The position numbers and the translations under genes are program-made. Positions 26,491 to 33,960 of a stretch of DNA of 64,000 nucleotides are shown piece by piece. The notes under the pieces were generated by a model, which saw only the letters and a list, made by a program, of their open reading frames with translations, did no database searches and had not been told where the DNA came from. Source of the DNA: Sphingomonas sanguinis (lineage in GTDB: Bacteria > Pseudomonadota > Alphaproteobacteria > Sphingomonadales > Sphingomonadaceae); the NCBI RefSeq assembly GCF_001476905.1, contig NZ_LDTE01000023.1, positions 1 through 64,000 of the forward strand, given 5' to 3'. How positions within the stretch are numbered: the first letter of the stretch is position 1; each line of letters opens with the position of its first letter.

Positions 26491-26528
26491 AAAAATTTTC
26501 GAAAAAACCGGAGCGGCCAGCGTCTACC
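26491..26528 (+). promoter_or_regulatory. Candidate ECF-sigma promoter of the heme receptor operon
   Basis: AAAAATTTTCG (26491-26501) is followed after 19 bases by CGTCTACC (26521-26528), 58 bases before the receptor start. The first element is identical to the one at the other fecR-TBDT junction (16986-16996), and a CGTC-type -10 is common for iron-starvation sigma factors. The match is by eye. Confidence 0.45.
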
Positions 26529-26586
26529 CTGTGAATGCGAACGATACGCAATAGCATTTTATTCGTGGAATTATCGGGGGAACAGG

Positions 26587-29500
26587 GTGACGAACGAATC
26601 TGGGATCTTTCGCTGGAAGCGAATGGCGTTGGCGATGTTGCTGAGCGCCTCGTCGCTTCCAGTTCTGGCAACGCCGCTGGCCGCACAGGCACAACGGGCG
26701 GCGGTCGAGGTGAACATTCCGGCGCAGCCGCTGGGCGATGCGCTCGCCCAGTTTGCACAACAGGCGCATGTGCAGCTCGGCGTCGATGCCGCGCTGGTGG
26801 CCGGGTTGCGGTCCGGCGGGGTGGCGGGTCGGATGGACCGTGCCAGGGCGTTGGACAGGCTGTTGTCGGGATCGGGGCTCGATTGGCGGTTGGCGGACGG
26901 TGTAGTGACGCTGCAAAAGCGGCCCGAGCGCGCCGCCAAGCCGGGGGCGCCTCTCGTCACCGATGCGCTTCAGGTGGACGGTGACGAGACCCCACGCGAT
27001 GTCGCGGAGGCGCGGGCCGAGCGCGGCCATGACACGGTGTTCGACGCCGATTATTCCAGCGGGTACAAGGACCGTGCGGAGATCGAACGCTACAAGGGCG
27101 TCACGACGTCGGACCTGCTGACCGGCATGGTCAACGTCCTGAGCGGCGATGCGCGCAACAGCGGCGCGCTCGATCCCAGCATTCGCGGCATCCAGGGGCC
27201 GGGGCGCGTGCCCGTGGTGATCGACGGCACCGAACAGGCCCTGACCGTCTGGCGCGGCTATAATGGCGCGAGCAACCGGGCCTATGTCGACCCCAACCTG
27301 ATCTCGGGCCTTCAGGTGCTGCGCGGGCCGACCGACAAGGGGAATATCCGCAGCTCGACCGGCGGTACGGTCGTCATCAACACGCTGGACGCCGACGACG
27401 TGCTGCGGCCCGGGCGCACCTTCGGCCTCGACCTGCGGTTGGAGGGGGGCGATAACTCGACCGATCCGCGCCTGCCGACGCTGCTGACGGGGCGCGACTA
27501 TCGCACCGTGCCCGGCTTTCCTCAGACGTCGCCCAGCTTCGCGCTGAAGGATCCCTATCTGCGGATCGTGCCGCGGACCGGATCGGATAACCATTTCCTG
27601 TCGTTCGGTGACCGTGCCGTGCGTGTCGCCGGCGCGGTGCGGATCGAGGGGCTGGACCTCTTCGCGGCCTATGCCTTTCGCGAGCGGGGCAATTACTTCT
27701 CCGGCACGACCGGGGCGGATTATTACGAGCAGTCGAGCCTGCCGTCCCGGAACCTCAATCGTATCCGCCGGATGGCGCTGGGTTTCGCGCCCGGCAACGA
27801 AGTGCCCAACACCTCCAGCGATCTGGAGTCGGTGCTGCTGAAGGCCACCTGGCACATCGCCGACGACCAGTATCTGCTGGTCAGCCTACGCGACAGCGTC
27901 ACCCGCTATGGCGAGATTATGCCGTCGCGCATCCCGATCGACACGGGCAATGTCCAATGGCCGCTCAGCAAGGTCCATGCCCGCGCCTATAATGCGGAAT
28001 ATAAGTGGCAGCCGGACAGTCGCTGGATCGACCTGAAGGCCAATCTCTGGGCCACCGACACAAGGAGCGACACCTATAATTCCGGCGGGATGCCTAATTT
28101 CGCGACCTTTGACGATCCGATCATCATCGACAATGCCCGCGCCAATGCGATGAACGATCGCTACGGTTTCAACGCCAGCAACACCCTGCGCCTCGGCACG
28201 AAGCTCGACCTGACGCTCAGCGGCAACTGGCAGCATGAGACGCTGGCGTCGCACGACATCTACAATGCGGCGAATTTCCAGGGCTGGCGGCAATTCCCCC
28301 GCGCGGGACGGCGCGAGGAGTTCCTGGTCCGGCTGGACGGGGAGTGGCGGCCCGCGAGCTTCCTGAAGCTGAACGCCGGGCTGAGCTATGCCGGATATTG
28401 GGCGGTGGACGATTTCGCACGCGAACAGATCGCCAAGGGGAATCCGAACCTGAAATCTGTCCTCTTCAAAGGCTACAAGTCATCGTTCAAAGTCCGGGGT
28501 ATTGGGGAGGCGTTTTTCCGGCGATACTACAAGTCCCTGTTTGAAGGCTTTCCCGCATCGGATATCGAAGCGTTTACCGAGATGGATCTGCCGGACTATC
28601 TGGCAAACCCTCATTCGATCACGTTCAATCAAGCTGGCCCGGTCTGGGCACCCGACGCGCAGGGGCGTTACAATCGGGCAGACAATCCCTGCCTGAACGG
28701 GACAATGAACAGCATACCGGGCGCTACGACCTGCAATCTCAGCATTATTTCAACGACCGTCCCGATCGCTGCACCGCGTCGTTCGGCCCACAACTGGGCG
28801 CCGAGCCTTTCGGCCACCGTCTATGCCGACGATCATACCCGCGCCTATGCCCGCTATATCGAGATGTGGCGCTTCCCGAGCATGTTCGAAAGCACGCTGG
28901 GCTTTTCGGCGTCGTTCAACCCAGCGTCACCCCTGCGGCCTGAACACGCCAAGCTCTACGAGGTCGGTCTGGTCCGCGATCTGCGCAGTCTGTTGCGGCT
29001 GAACCGGGAGGATCAGCGCGCCGACGTCAAGCTGACCTTCTATCGTAACCACATCACCGATGTGGTCGAGCGATCGACCAATCTTCAGTTCAGCAATATC
29101 CAGGAACAGACGATCGCCGGAATCGAGGCGGAGGCGCGGATCGACACCGGCGGATTCTACACGCAGTTTGGCGCGGCCTTCATGACGACAAATCGGGTCT
29201 GTGACGCAAGCGTCGCTGCTATCGCCGACCGAAAGAACGGCAGTATTCCCGATTGCGTCAAATATGGCTTCCCGGATGGCTTCCTGCTGACCCAGGCGAC
29301 GCCCGAAGAGACGGTCAACTGGACGATCGGCGGACGCTTCTTCGACAAGCGGCTCGAGATCGGCGGACGGCTGACCTATTATAGCCGCTACGACAATCCG
29401 CTGTTCCAGAAGATCGCCGACCTTCCGCGCGAGCAGCAGCTCGACGTCTATTCGCTCAACGTGCCGTTCAGCTGGGGCGAGATCGTCACCGCCGATGCCT

Positions 29501-29646
29501 ATGTCCGATACCGGCTGAACGACCGTTTCTCGGCGGAGCTGGTCGGGACCAACCTCAACGATCGTTATTATGCGGACCCGCTGACCCGTTCGATGATGCC
29601 CGCCCCCGGGCGCACCGTCCGGCTGAGCCTGACGGGCCGCTTCTGA
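26587..29646 (+). CDS. HasR/HphR-like heme TonB-dependent receptor with STN domain
   Basis: This is a 1019-residue signalling receptor. The signal peptide runs to about residue 36; the STN domain spans 39-115 (VEVNIPAQPLGDALAQFAQQ). The plug carries ERYKGVTTSDLLTGMVNVL and DPSIRGIQGPGRVPVVIDGT, which resemble HasR-type heme receptors (the I-R-G-I-Q-G-x-G-R-V-P-V block), and the barrel ends in LTGRF. GTG start with GGGGGAACAGG ahead. It should take heme from the hemophilin-like protein encoded next, import it with energy from the TonB encoded downstream, and signal through FecR. Bases about 28440-28780, coding for an extracellular region, have lower GC than the rest. Specificity for heme rests on the plug motifs and on the neighbours. 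Confidence 0.9.
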   Translation: MTNESGIFRWKRMALAMLLSASSLPVLATPLAAQAQRAAVEVNIPAQPLGDALAQFAQQAHVQLGVDAALVAGLRSGGVAGRMDRARALDRLLSGSGLDWRLADGVVTLQKRPERAAKPGAPLVTDALQVDGDETPRDVAEARAERGHDTVFDADYSSGYKDRAEIERYKGVTTSDLLTGMVNVLSGDARNSGALDPSIRGIQGPGRVPVVIDGTEQALTVWRGYNGASNRAYVDPNLISGLQVLRGPTDKGNIRSSTGGTVVINTLDADDVLRPGRTFGLDLRLEGGDNSTDPRLPTLLTGRDYRTVPGFPQTSPSFALKDPYLRIVPRTGSDNHFLSFGDRAVRVAGAVRIEGLDLFAAYAFRERGNYFSGTTGADYYEQSSLPSRNLNRIRRMALGFAPGNEVPNTSSDLESVLLKATWHIADDQYLLVSLRDSVTRYGEIMPSRIPIDTGNVQWPLSKVHARAYNAEYKWQPDSRWIDLKANLWATDTRSDTYNSGGMPNFATFDDPIIIDNARANAMNDRYGFNASNTLRLGTKLDLTLSGNWQHETLASHDIYNAANFQGWRQFPRAGRREEFLVRLDGEWRPASFLKLNAGLSYAGYWAVDDFAREQIAKGNPNLKSVLFKGYKSSFKVRGIGEAFFRRYYKSLFEGFPASDIEAFTEMDLPDYLANPHSITFNQAGPVWAPDAQGRYNRADNPCLNGTMNSIPGATTCNLSIISTTVPIAAPRRSAHNWAPSLSATVYADDHTRAYARYIEMWRFPSMFESTLGFSASFNPASPLRPEHAKLYEVGLVRDLRSLLRLNREDQRADVKLTFYRNHITDVVERSTNLQFSNIQEQTIAGIEAEARIDTGGFYTQFGAAFMTTNRVCDASVAAIADRKNGSIPDCVKYGFPDGFLLTQATPEETVNWTIGGRFFDKRLEIGGRLTYYSRYDNPLFQKIADLPREQQLDVYSLNVPFSWGEIVTADAYVRYRLNDRFSAELVGTNLNDRYYADPLTRSMMPAPGRTVRLSLTGRF

Positions 29647-29662
29647 CGATCCCGCCATTCGA

Positions 29663-29708
29663 CCCCGCCGTCCATGTCCTCCCTGAAAGCCGGACAGTCG
29701 CGGCGGGG
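29663..29708 (+). other. Intercistronic stem-loop between receptor and hemophore genes
   Basis: CCCCGCCG (29663-29670) pairs perfectly with CGGCGGGG (29701-29708), ending 53 bases before the hemophore start. There is no T-run, so an mRNA-stability or processing element is more likely than a terminator. Confidence 0.35.
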
Positions 29709-29761
29709 CCGGATCGATGCGCCTGAAGCGATTGGGCGCACACAACCGCAGGAGTAATATC

Positions 29762-30529
29762 ATGACCTCCATCAAGATGAAGACCCTTGTTCTCGCCGGC
29801 CTCGCCACGGTCCTGGCTGCAGGCACGGCCCAGGCCCAGATCGTCGGCGGCTCCACAGACGCCCAGGTGATCGTGGGAGAGAGTACCGTGAATCGCGGCC
29901 CGCACGTTGCCGGACGCGCGGGAATCGGCGTGCCGGGGACCAATGGGAAGCTGGTCGATTTCCAAGGTCTCAGCGCGTACGCGCTGCCCGACCTGAACGG
30001 CGTCCGGCACCTCAACATGGCAAGCAGCGACGTCAACGACCACAGCAGCTACGGCGACTTCCGTTTCGCGCAGGTCGGGTCGACGGATCTGTGGTTCGGC
30101 GAATGGTCGCAGACCGGCAATGCCTCGGCTGGCGATCACACCGTCTATTATGTCGGAGACACCAGTGGCACGACGGTTCCGACCAGCGGGACCGCGACCT
30201 ATTCGGTCAAGGGCATCAGCGACTATGCCAACAAGGGCGTGCTGACCGGCACGCTGACCGCCAATTTCGCGTCGGGTTCGTCGGGTACGCTGCGTGGCAG
30301 CCTGTCCAACGCCTCGACCGGGGCGGGCGTCAATATCGGTACGGCGCGGATCAACGGGGCCGAGTTCGCGGGCAGTAATGCCGTCGCCACCCAGTCGGGT
30401 GCCACCGTCGCGTCGGGCGGCGCGGTGAGCGGTCGCTTCTTCGGCGCCAGTGCCGCGGCGCTGGCCGGGACCGTCAAGTTCGACGGTGCGCGTCAGCACG
30501 ACACCGCCTTCGGCGGCACGAAGAACTGA
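29762..30529 (+). CDS. Secreted hemophilin (HphA)-like, Slam-dependent heme-binding protein
   Basis: This 255-residue protein has a signal peptide MTSIKMKTLVLAGLATVLAA GTAQAQ (cleavage after AQA or AQ). There is no cysteine anywhere, so it is soluble rather than a surface lipoprotein. An N-terminal ligand domain (about 30-140) contains His48, His83, His94 and His126, candidate heme ligands. The C-terminal half is a Gly/Ser/Thr-rich beta barrel of the TbpB/Slam-substrate kind, ending GRFFGASAAALAGTVKF and TAFGGTKN. AGGAG lies 7 bases before the ATG. The next gene encodes a Slam translocator, and TonB and heme oxygenase follow, as in the Acinetobacter HphA locus. The fold and role are inferred from barrel motifs and context; it is unrelated to HasA. 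Confidence 0.8.
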   Translation: MTSIKMKTLVLAGLATVLAAGTAQAQIVGGSTDAQVIVGESTVNRGPHVAGRAGIGVPGTNGKLVDFQGLSAYALPDLNGVRHLNMASSDVNDHSSYGDFRFAQVGSTDLWFGEWSQTGNASAGDHTVYYVGDTSGTTVPTSGTATYSVKGISDYANKGVLTGTLTANFASGSSGTLRGSLSNASTGAGVNIGTARINGAEFAGSNAVATQSGATVASGGAVSGRFFGASAAALAGTVKFDGARQHDTAFGGTKN

Positions 30530-30539
30530 CGCGAAGGGT

Positions 30540-30572
30540 CGGGGCTTCCGTCTCTCCCTTGCGGGAGCCCCG
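30540..30572 (+). terminator. Strong stem-loop between hemophore and Slam genes
   Basis: CGGGGCT (30540-30546) pairs with AGCCCCG (30566-30572), with an extra CC/GG pair inside. It starts 11 bases past the hemophore stop and ends 16 bases before the Slam start. Without a T-run it would act as an attenuator or 3'-end protector, giving more hemophore than translocator. Confidence 0.45.
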
Positions 30573-30588
30573 GCTTCGTGCCGATCCG

Positions 30589-32061
30589 ATGCGCCACGCC
30601 GTCTCCCCCTATCTCCTGACGCTCGCCACGCTGTGGCTGGCCGCGCCCGCTTCCGGCCAGAGTGCGCGGAGCGAGGATAACCGCCTGCGTCTCGACCCCG
30701 GTATCGATCGCCGGACCACGGCCCAGGACCGCGAGGCGATCGAGGGGGGCAGTTCGCCGGATCGCATCACCATAGATGGCCAAGTCTATTCGGTCGGCCA
30801 TAACCCGGACGATCTGGGCCGGGCGCTGTACCTGTCGGTAGCGCGCAAGAATTGGGCGGATGTCCGCCGTTTCCTGCCACCGTATCTGGCACTGGCCCGC
30901 CATGATCCGATGCTGGTCGCCTGGGCGCGCGGCGGCCTCGCGCGCAGTGACGGGCGGCTGGGCGAGGCCGAGCGCCAGTACCGCGCCCTGCTGGCGATCC
31001 AGCCCGACTTCCTGCCGGGGCGGCTGGAGCTCGGGCGCGTGCTGTTCGAGAACCGGAAGGACCGGGAGGCCCGGGACCTGTTCCGCGCGATCCGCGACGA
31101 ACTGGCGGGTCAGGGCGAGCAGGCCGCCGGGGTTCGCCGGACGGTCGACACCTTCCTCGCCGCGCTAGACCGGCGGGGTGGCTGGCAGGGCATGATCGCG
31201 GCGGGGCCGGGCTATAGCAGCAACCTCAACCAGACCTCCGCCAGCCAGACCTGCCTGCTGGTCGGCGCGGACGGCACCTGCCTGATCGACCGCACCCTGC
31301 CACCGGCGATCGCCTCCGTCGGCCTCAATATCGAGGGGAGCGTCAGTCGCCGGTTCGCGCTGAAGGGGCAGGGCGGGCTGTTGGCCCGGGCCTTCGTCTA
31401 TGGCGATCTCTGGCCTGAGCATGGCGCATTCGATCAAGCGACGTTGACCGCGCAGATCGGCTATGATCGTCAGACTGCCCGGCGGAGCCTGACCCTGTCG
31501 CCGACCATCGACTTGGCGAGCCTGGGTGGTCGGCTGCTCTATACAGCGCCCGGCCTTCGCGCCGAGGCGATGGTCACCCCGTCGCCCGACACCGCCCTGC
31601 GGCTGGAGGTCGCGCGCCGGGTCTTCGATTATCGCCGGAGCTTCGACGATCTCGACGGAGCGCTGACCGAGGCGTCCTTGACCGGCTGGTGGTCACGCCC
31701 GCGCGGCTGGACGCTGTTTGCCGGTATCGAGGCGGGCGACAAGCAGGCGGGTGAACGCGCCAATGCCTATCGCCATGTCGGGGCGCGACTGGGGGTGGTG
31801 CACGGCTTTGCCGACTGGGCCGAACTGACGCTGATCGGGTCGGTGCGGCAGCGCGATTACGGGGCCTATAGCGAATTGCTGGAGGCCGTCCGCCACGACC
31901 GAGAGGCGAACCTGACCGCCGTCCTCCGCCTCCCCAAGCTGCGTCTCGCCGGGCTGACGCCCAACATCCTTCTCCAGCACAATCGGGTGAAGAGCAATGT
32001 CGACTGGCTCTATTCCTTTCATCGCACCGCCGCGAGCATCAGGTTGGAACATGCCTTCTGA
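30589..32061 (+). CDS. Slam (DUF560) outer-membrane translocator, type XI secretion
   Basis: This 490-residue outer-membrane protein has a signal peptide (MRHAVSPYLLTLATLWLAA), a periplasmic TPR domain (about 60-200, with YRALLAIQPDFLPGRLELGR and LFENRKDREARDLF) and a C-terminal beta barrel of about 290 residues. The barrel opens with the family pattern GPGYSSNLNQTS and ends RVKSNVDWLYSFHRTAASIR then LEHAF, close to Slam/DUF560 ends. Slam proteins move TbpB-like or hemophilin-like substrates across the outer membrane. Gene order directly after the hemophilin-like gene identifies the substrate. The ATG at 30589 is chosen over a TTG ten codons upstream, which lies inside a hairpin. The tonB gene overlaps its end by 11 bases. 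Confidence 0.88.
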   Translation: MRHAVSPYLLTLATLWLAAPASGQSARSEDNRLRLDPGIDRRTTAQDREAIEGGSSPDRITIDGQVYSVGHNPDDLGRALYLSVARKNWADVRRFLPPYLALARHDPMLVAWARGGLARSDGRLGEAERQYRALLAIQPDFLPGRLELGRVLFENRKDREARDLFRAIRDELAGQGEQAAGVRRTVDTFLAALDRRGGWQGMIAAGPGYSSNLNQTSASQTCLLVGADGTCLIDRTLPPAIASVGLNIEGSVSRRFALKGQGGLLARAFVYGDLWPEHGAFDQATLTAQIGYDRQTARRSLTLSPTIDLASLGGRLLYTAPGLRAEAMVTPSPDTALRLEVARRVFDYRRSFDDLDGALTEASLTGWWSRPRGWTLFAGIEAGDKQAGERANAYRHVGARLGVVHGFADWAELTLIGSVRQRDYGAYSELLEAVRHDREANLTAVLRLPKLRLAGLTPNILLQHNRVKSNVDWLYSFHRTAASIRLEHAF

Positions 32062-32788
32062 GGCCGGGCCCAGCGGCTATCGCCAGCCGGTGCAGGCGCG
32101 CGCGTTCGGAACCGGGGCGATGGTGGCCACCGGGCTGCTGGGGATCGTGTTGCTCAGCGTCCGGGTGATCGCGCCGCCGACCCCGGTAGCCGACGCCGGG
32201 TCGACGGCGGTGTTCGTCGCGGAGGCGATCCCGCTCGATCGGCCTGTGCTCGATCCAGCGGAGCCGCCGCCCGCGCCGCCGCCGCCCGATGCCACGCCAC
32301 CCCGTCCGACGGCGGCACTCCCGTCCACCATGGCTCCGGCGGTATCCGTGATCGCCGCCCCGTCATCGGTCGGACCGCCTTCCGCCGCGCCGCTGGCTCA
32401 GCCGGCGGATGCGGTTGCGCTGCCTTCCTCGCCCTCATCCGGGACGAAGCCGGTCGAAAGCCCTGCGACGACCGCCCCGGCCGCTTCGGCGGCGGCCGCA
32501 GCGGCGGACTGGCGGGCACGGCTGCTCGGCCATCTCAAACGCTATCGTCGCTATCCGCGCCAGGCGGAGGCCGCGCGGCAACAGGGCGTCGCCCGCATCG
32601 CCATCACCCTGCACCGTTCGGGCGAGGTGATCGCCGTCGAACTCGTCCATGGCAGCGGCTACCCGCTGCTCGACATGGAGGCGCGGACCACGGTGCGCCG
32701 TGCCGCGCCCTTGCCCGCGGTCGATGACGCCGTTCCCGGCGATCCGGTCACCGTCGAGGTGCCGATCGAATTCGCCCTGCACCGCTGA
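32051..32788 (+). CDS. tonB: Dedicated TonB energy-transducing protein
   Basis: This 245-residue TonB has a short cytoplasmic tail, one membrane helix at about 21-40 (GTGAMVATGLLGIVLLSVRV) and a long Pro/Ala/Ser-rich periplasmic spacer (PAEPPPAPPPPDATPPRP). The C-terminal domain (about 155-245) contains LKRYRRYPRQAEAARQQGVA, the classic YP motif, and ends VTVEVPIEFALHR. The start at 32051 overlaps the Slam gene, implying co-translation. The usual SxxxH motif of the membrane helix is absent. No exbB or exbD lies in the window, so it must borrow them. It should serve the heme receptor of this operon. Confidence 0.92.
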   Translation: MPSEAGPSGYRQPVQARAFGTGAMVATGLLGIVLLSVRVIAPPTPVADAGSTAVFVAEAIPLDRPVLDPAEPPPAPPPPDATPPRPTAALPSTMAPAVSVIAAPSSVGPPSAAPLAQPADAVALPSSPSSGTKPVESPATTAPAASAAAAAADWRARLLGHLKRYRRYPRQAEAARQQGVARIAITLHRSGEVIAVELVHGSGYPLLDMEARTTVRRAAPLPAVDDAVPGDPVTVEVPIEFALHR

Positions 32789-32817
32789 CCCTTTCCCGTT
32801 CTTCCAGGAGTATCGCC

Positions 32818-33447
32818 ATGACCCCGATCGCGTCCCCATCCCAGCCGAGCGTCCCGATGGCCGCGCCCGCCCGGCCGATATCCCGTTCGCAGCGGCTGAT
32901 GCAGGCCACGCGGAGTGCGCATGACGGGCTGGACAACCGGATCATCTCGGCCGAGCCCTTTCAGGACCGCGATCATTATGTCCGGCTTTTGGAGATGCAG
33001 TATCGCTTTCATCGCGCCATTGAGGGGCTCTACTCGCGGTCACTGCCGCTCCCGGCGACGCTGGATTTGCCCGCCCGGCGGCGGCTGGACCGCGTAAGAC
33101 AGGATCTGGAGGATCTGGGTCGGTCGCCGCCGGAGAATAAAGGGGCTCGGCCGCTCCACATCGCCCGGGTCGACGCCGCCACGGCGATCGGCTGGCTGTG
33201 GGTCGCCGAGGGATCGACGCTGGGCGCGGCGTCGCTGTTGAAGCGCGCGGCGGCCCTGGGGCTCGACGAAACCTTCGGAGCGCGTCACCTGGCCGGGCAC
33301 CCGGACGGGCGCGCCAAATCCTGGAAAAGCTTCACGGCGGCGGTCGATGCGCTGGACCTGGATCAGGTGGGTGACGCGCTGATGCTCAACGGCGCGCGCG
33401 ACGCCTTCCTCTATGTGCGGAAACTGGCCGATGACAGCTTTGCGTGA
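32818..33447 (+). CDS. hemO: Heme oxygenase (HemO/BphO type)
   Basis: This 209-residue soluble enzyme opens the heme ring to biliverdin, CO and iron. The proximal heme ligand is His35 in LMQATRSAHDGLDN; the distal helix has EGSTLGA (131-137), the conserved Gly-rich bend over the heme. The overall size matches bacterial HemO. CCAGGAG precedes the ATG by 7 bases. As the enzyme at the end of a heme import operon it would release iron in the cytoplasm. BphO-type enzymes that make a phytochrome chromophore look similar, but no phytochrome gene is present, so heme-iron use is favoured. Confidence 0.92.
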   Translation: MTPIASPSQPSVPMAAPARPISRSQRLMQATRSAHDGLDNRIISAEPFQDRDHYVRLLEMQYRFHRAIEGLYSRSLPLPATLDLPARRRLDRVRQDLEDLGRSPPENKGARPLHIARVDAATAIGWLWVAEGSTLGAASLLKRAAALGLDETFGARHLAGHPDGRAKSWKSFTAAVDALDLDQVGDALMLNGARDAFLYVRKLADDSFA

Positions 33448-33829
33448 AGCGCGCCGGGTGAGGCGGGCGATCCGGTTCGGCTGGCTGGCGCTGGGGATAT
33501 TCTGCGTCGGGTTGGGCATCGTCGGCGCGTTGTTGCCGCTGATGCCGACCACGATCTTTCTGATCCTGGCGGCGGGATGCTTTGCCCGTTCGTCGCCCCG
33601 GCTGGAGGCGTGGCTGCTCGATCATCCGCGCTTCGGCCCGACCTTGCGCGCGTGGCGGCGTGACGGCGCCATGAGCCGCCGGGCCAAGGGGATGGCCTGT
33701 GGCGGCATGGCGATCGGCTATGCGATCTTCCTCTTGACCGCCCGTCCGAATACCGTCCTGGCCATCGTCGTGGCATTCGTGATGATCGGTTGTGCGACCT
33801 ATATCGGCACACGCCCGAACGCCGCATGA
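33431..33829 (+). CDS. DUF454 (YbaN-like) inner-membrane protein
   Basis: This 132-residue protein has three or four membrane segments: IRFGWLALGIFCVGLGIVGA and the following helix, then helices near 88-104 and 105-120. The family signature LLPLMPTTIFLILAAGCFAR followed by SSPRLEAWLLDHPRFGP is complete. The start at 33431 lies inside the end of the heme oxygenase gene (17-base overlap), so it is part of the operon. DUF454 genes commonly neighbour heme oxygenase genes; the molecular role is unknown. Confidence 0.9.
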   Translation: MTALREARRVRRAIRFGWLALGIFCVGLGIVGALLPLMPTTIFLILAAGCFARSSPRLEAWLLDHPRFGPTLRAWRRDGAMSRRAKGMACGGMAIGYAIFLLTARPNTVLAIVVAFVMIGCATYIGTRPNAA

Positions 33830-33882
33830 GATGCCCCGGCCGCTGGGACGGACGGCTGTCATAAAGTCTGAGATCGGTTTTG

Positions 33883-33899
33883 AATTGGTCAGGCAAATT
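33883..33899 (+). promoter_or_regulatory. Imperfect palindrome upstream of the GH115 gene
   Basis: AATTGGTCAGGCAAATT resembles FadR/UxuR-type GntR operators (TTGGTCxGACCAA pattern) and lies 62 bases before the GH115 start. A GntR-family gene exists at 60.8-61.6 kb, whose own candidate operator shares the TTGGTC element. AATTGGTC recurs at 46298-46305, upstream of the glycan TBDT. In addition GTCATAA (33858-33864) and TTATGAC (33911-33917) form a 7-bp inverted repeat around it. Confidence 0.3.
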
Positions 33900-33960
33900 C
33901 GCTTTACAGCCTTATGACGCTCGCTAAGCTGGCCGTCCGAAATGGGGAGCGGGCGAGCAG

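Noticed and set aside
26491..26507. AAAAATTTTCGAAAAAA as a Rho-independent terminator of fecR
   Set aside because: The TTTT run is not preceded by a GC stem; the identical copy at the other FecR-receptor junction fits a promoter element better.
29762..30529. HasA-type hemophore identity for the small secreted protein
   Set aside because: It has an N-terminal Sec signal and a TbpB-like barrel end, lacks HasA-like sequence and a C-terminal type I secretion signal, and is followed by a Slam gene rather than HasDE exporters.
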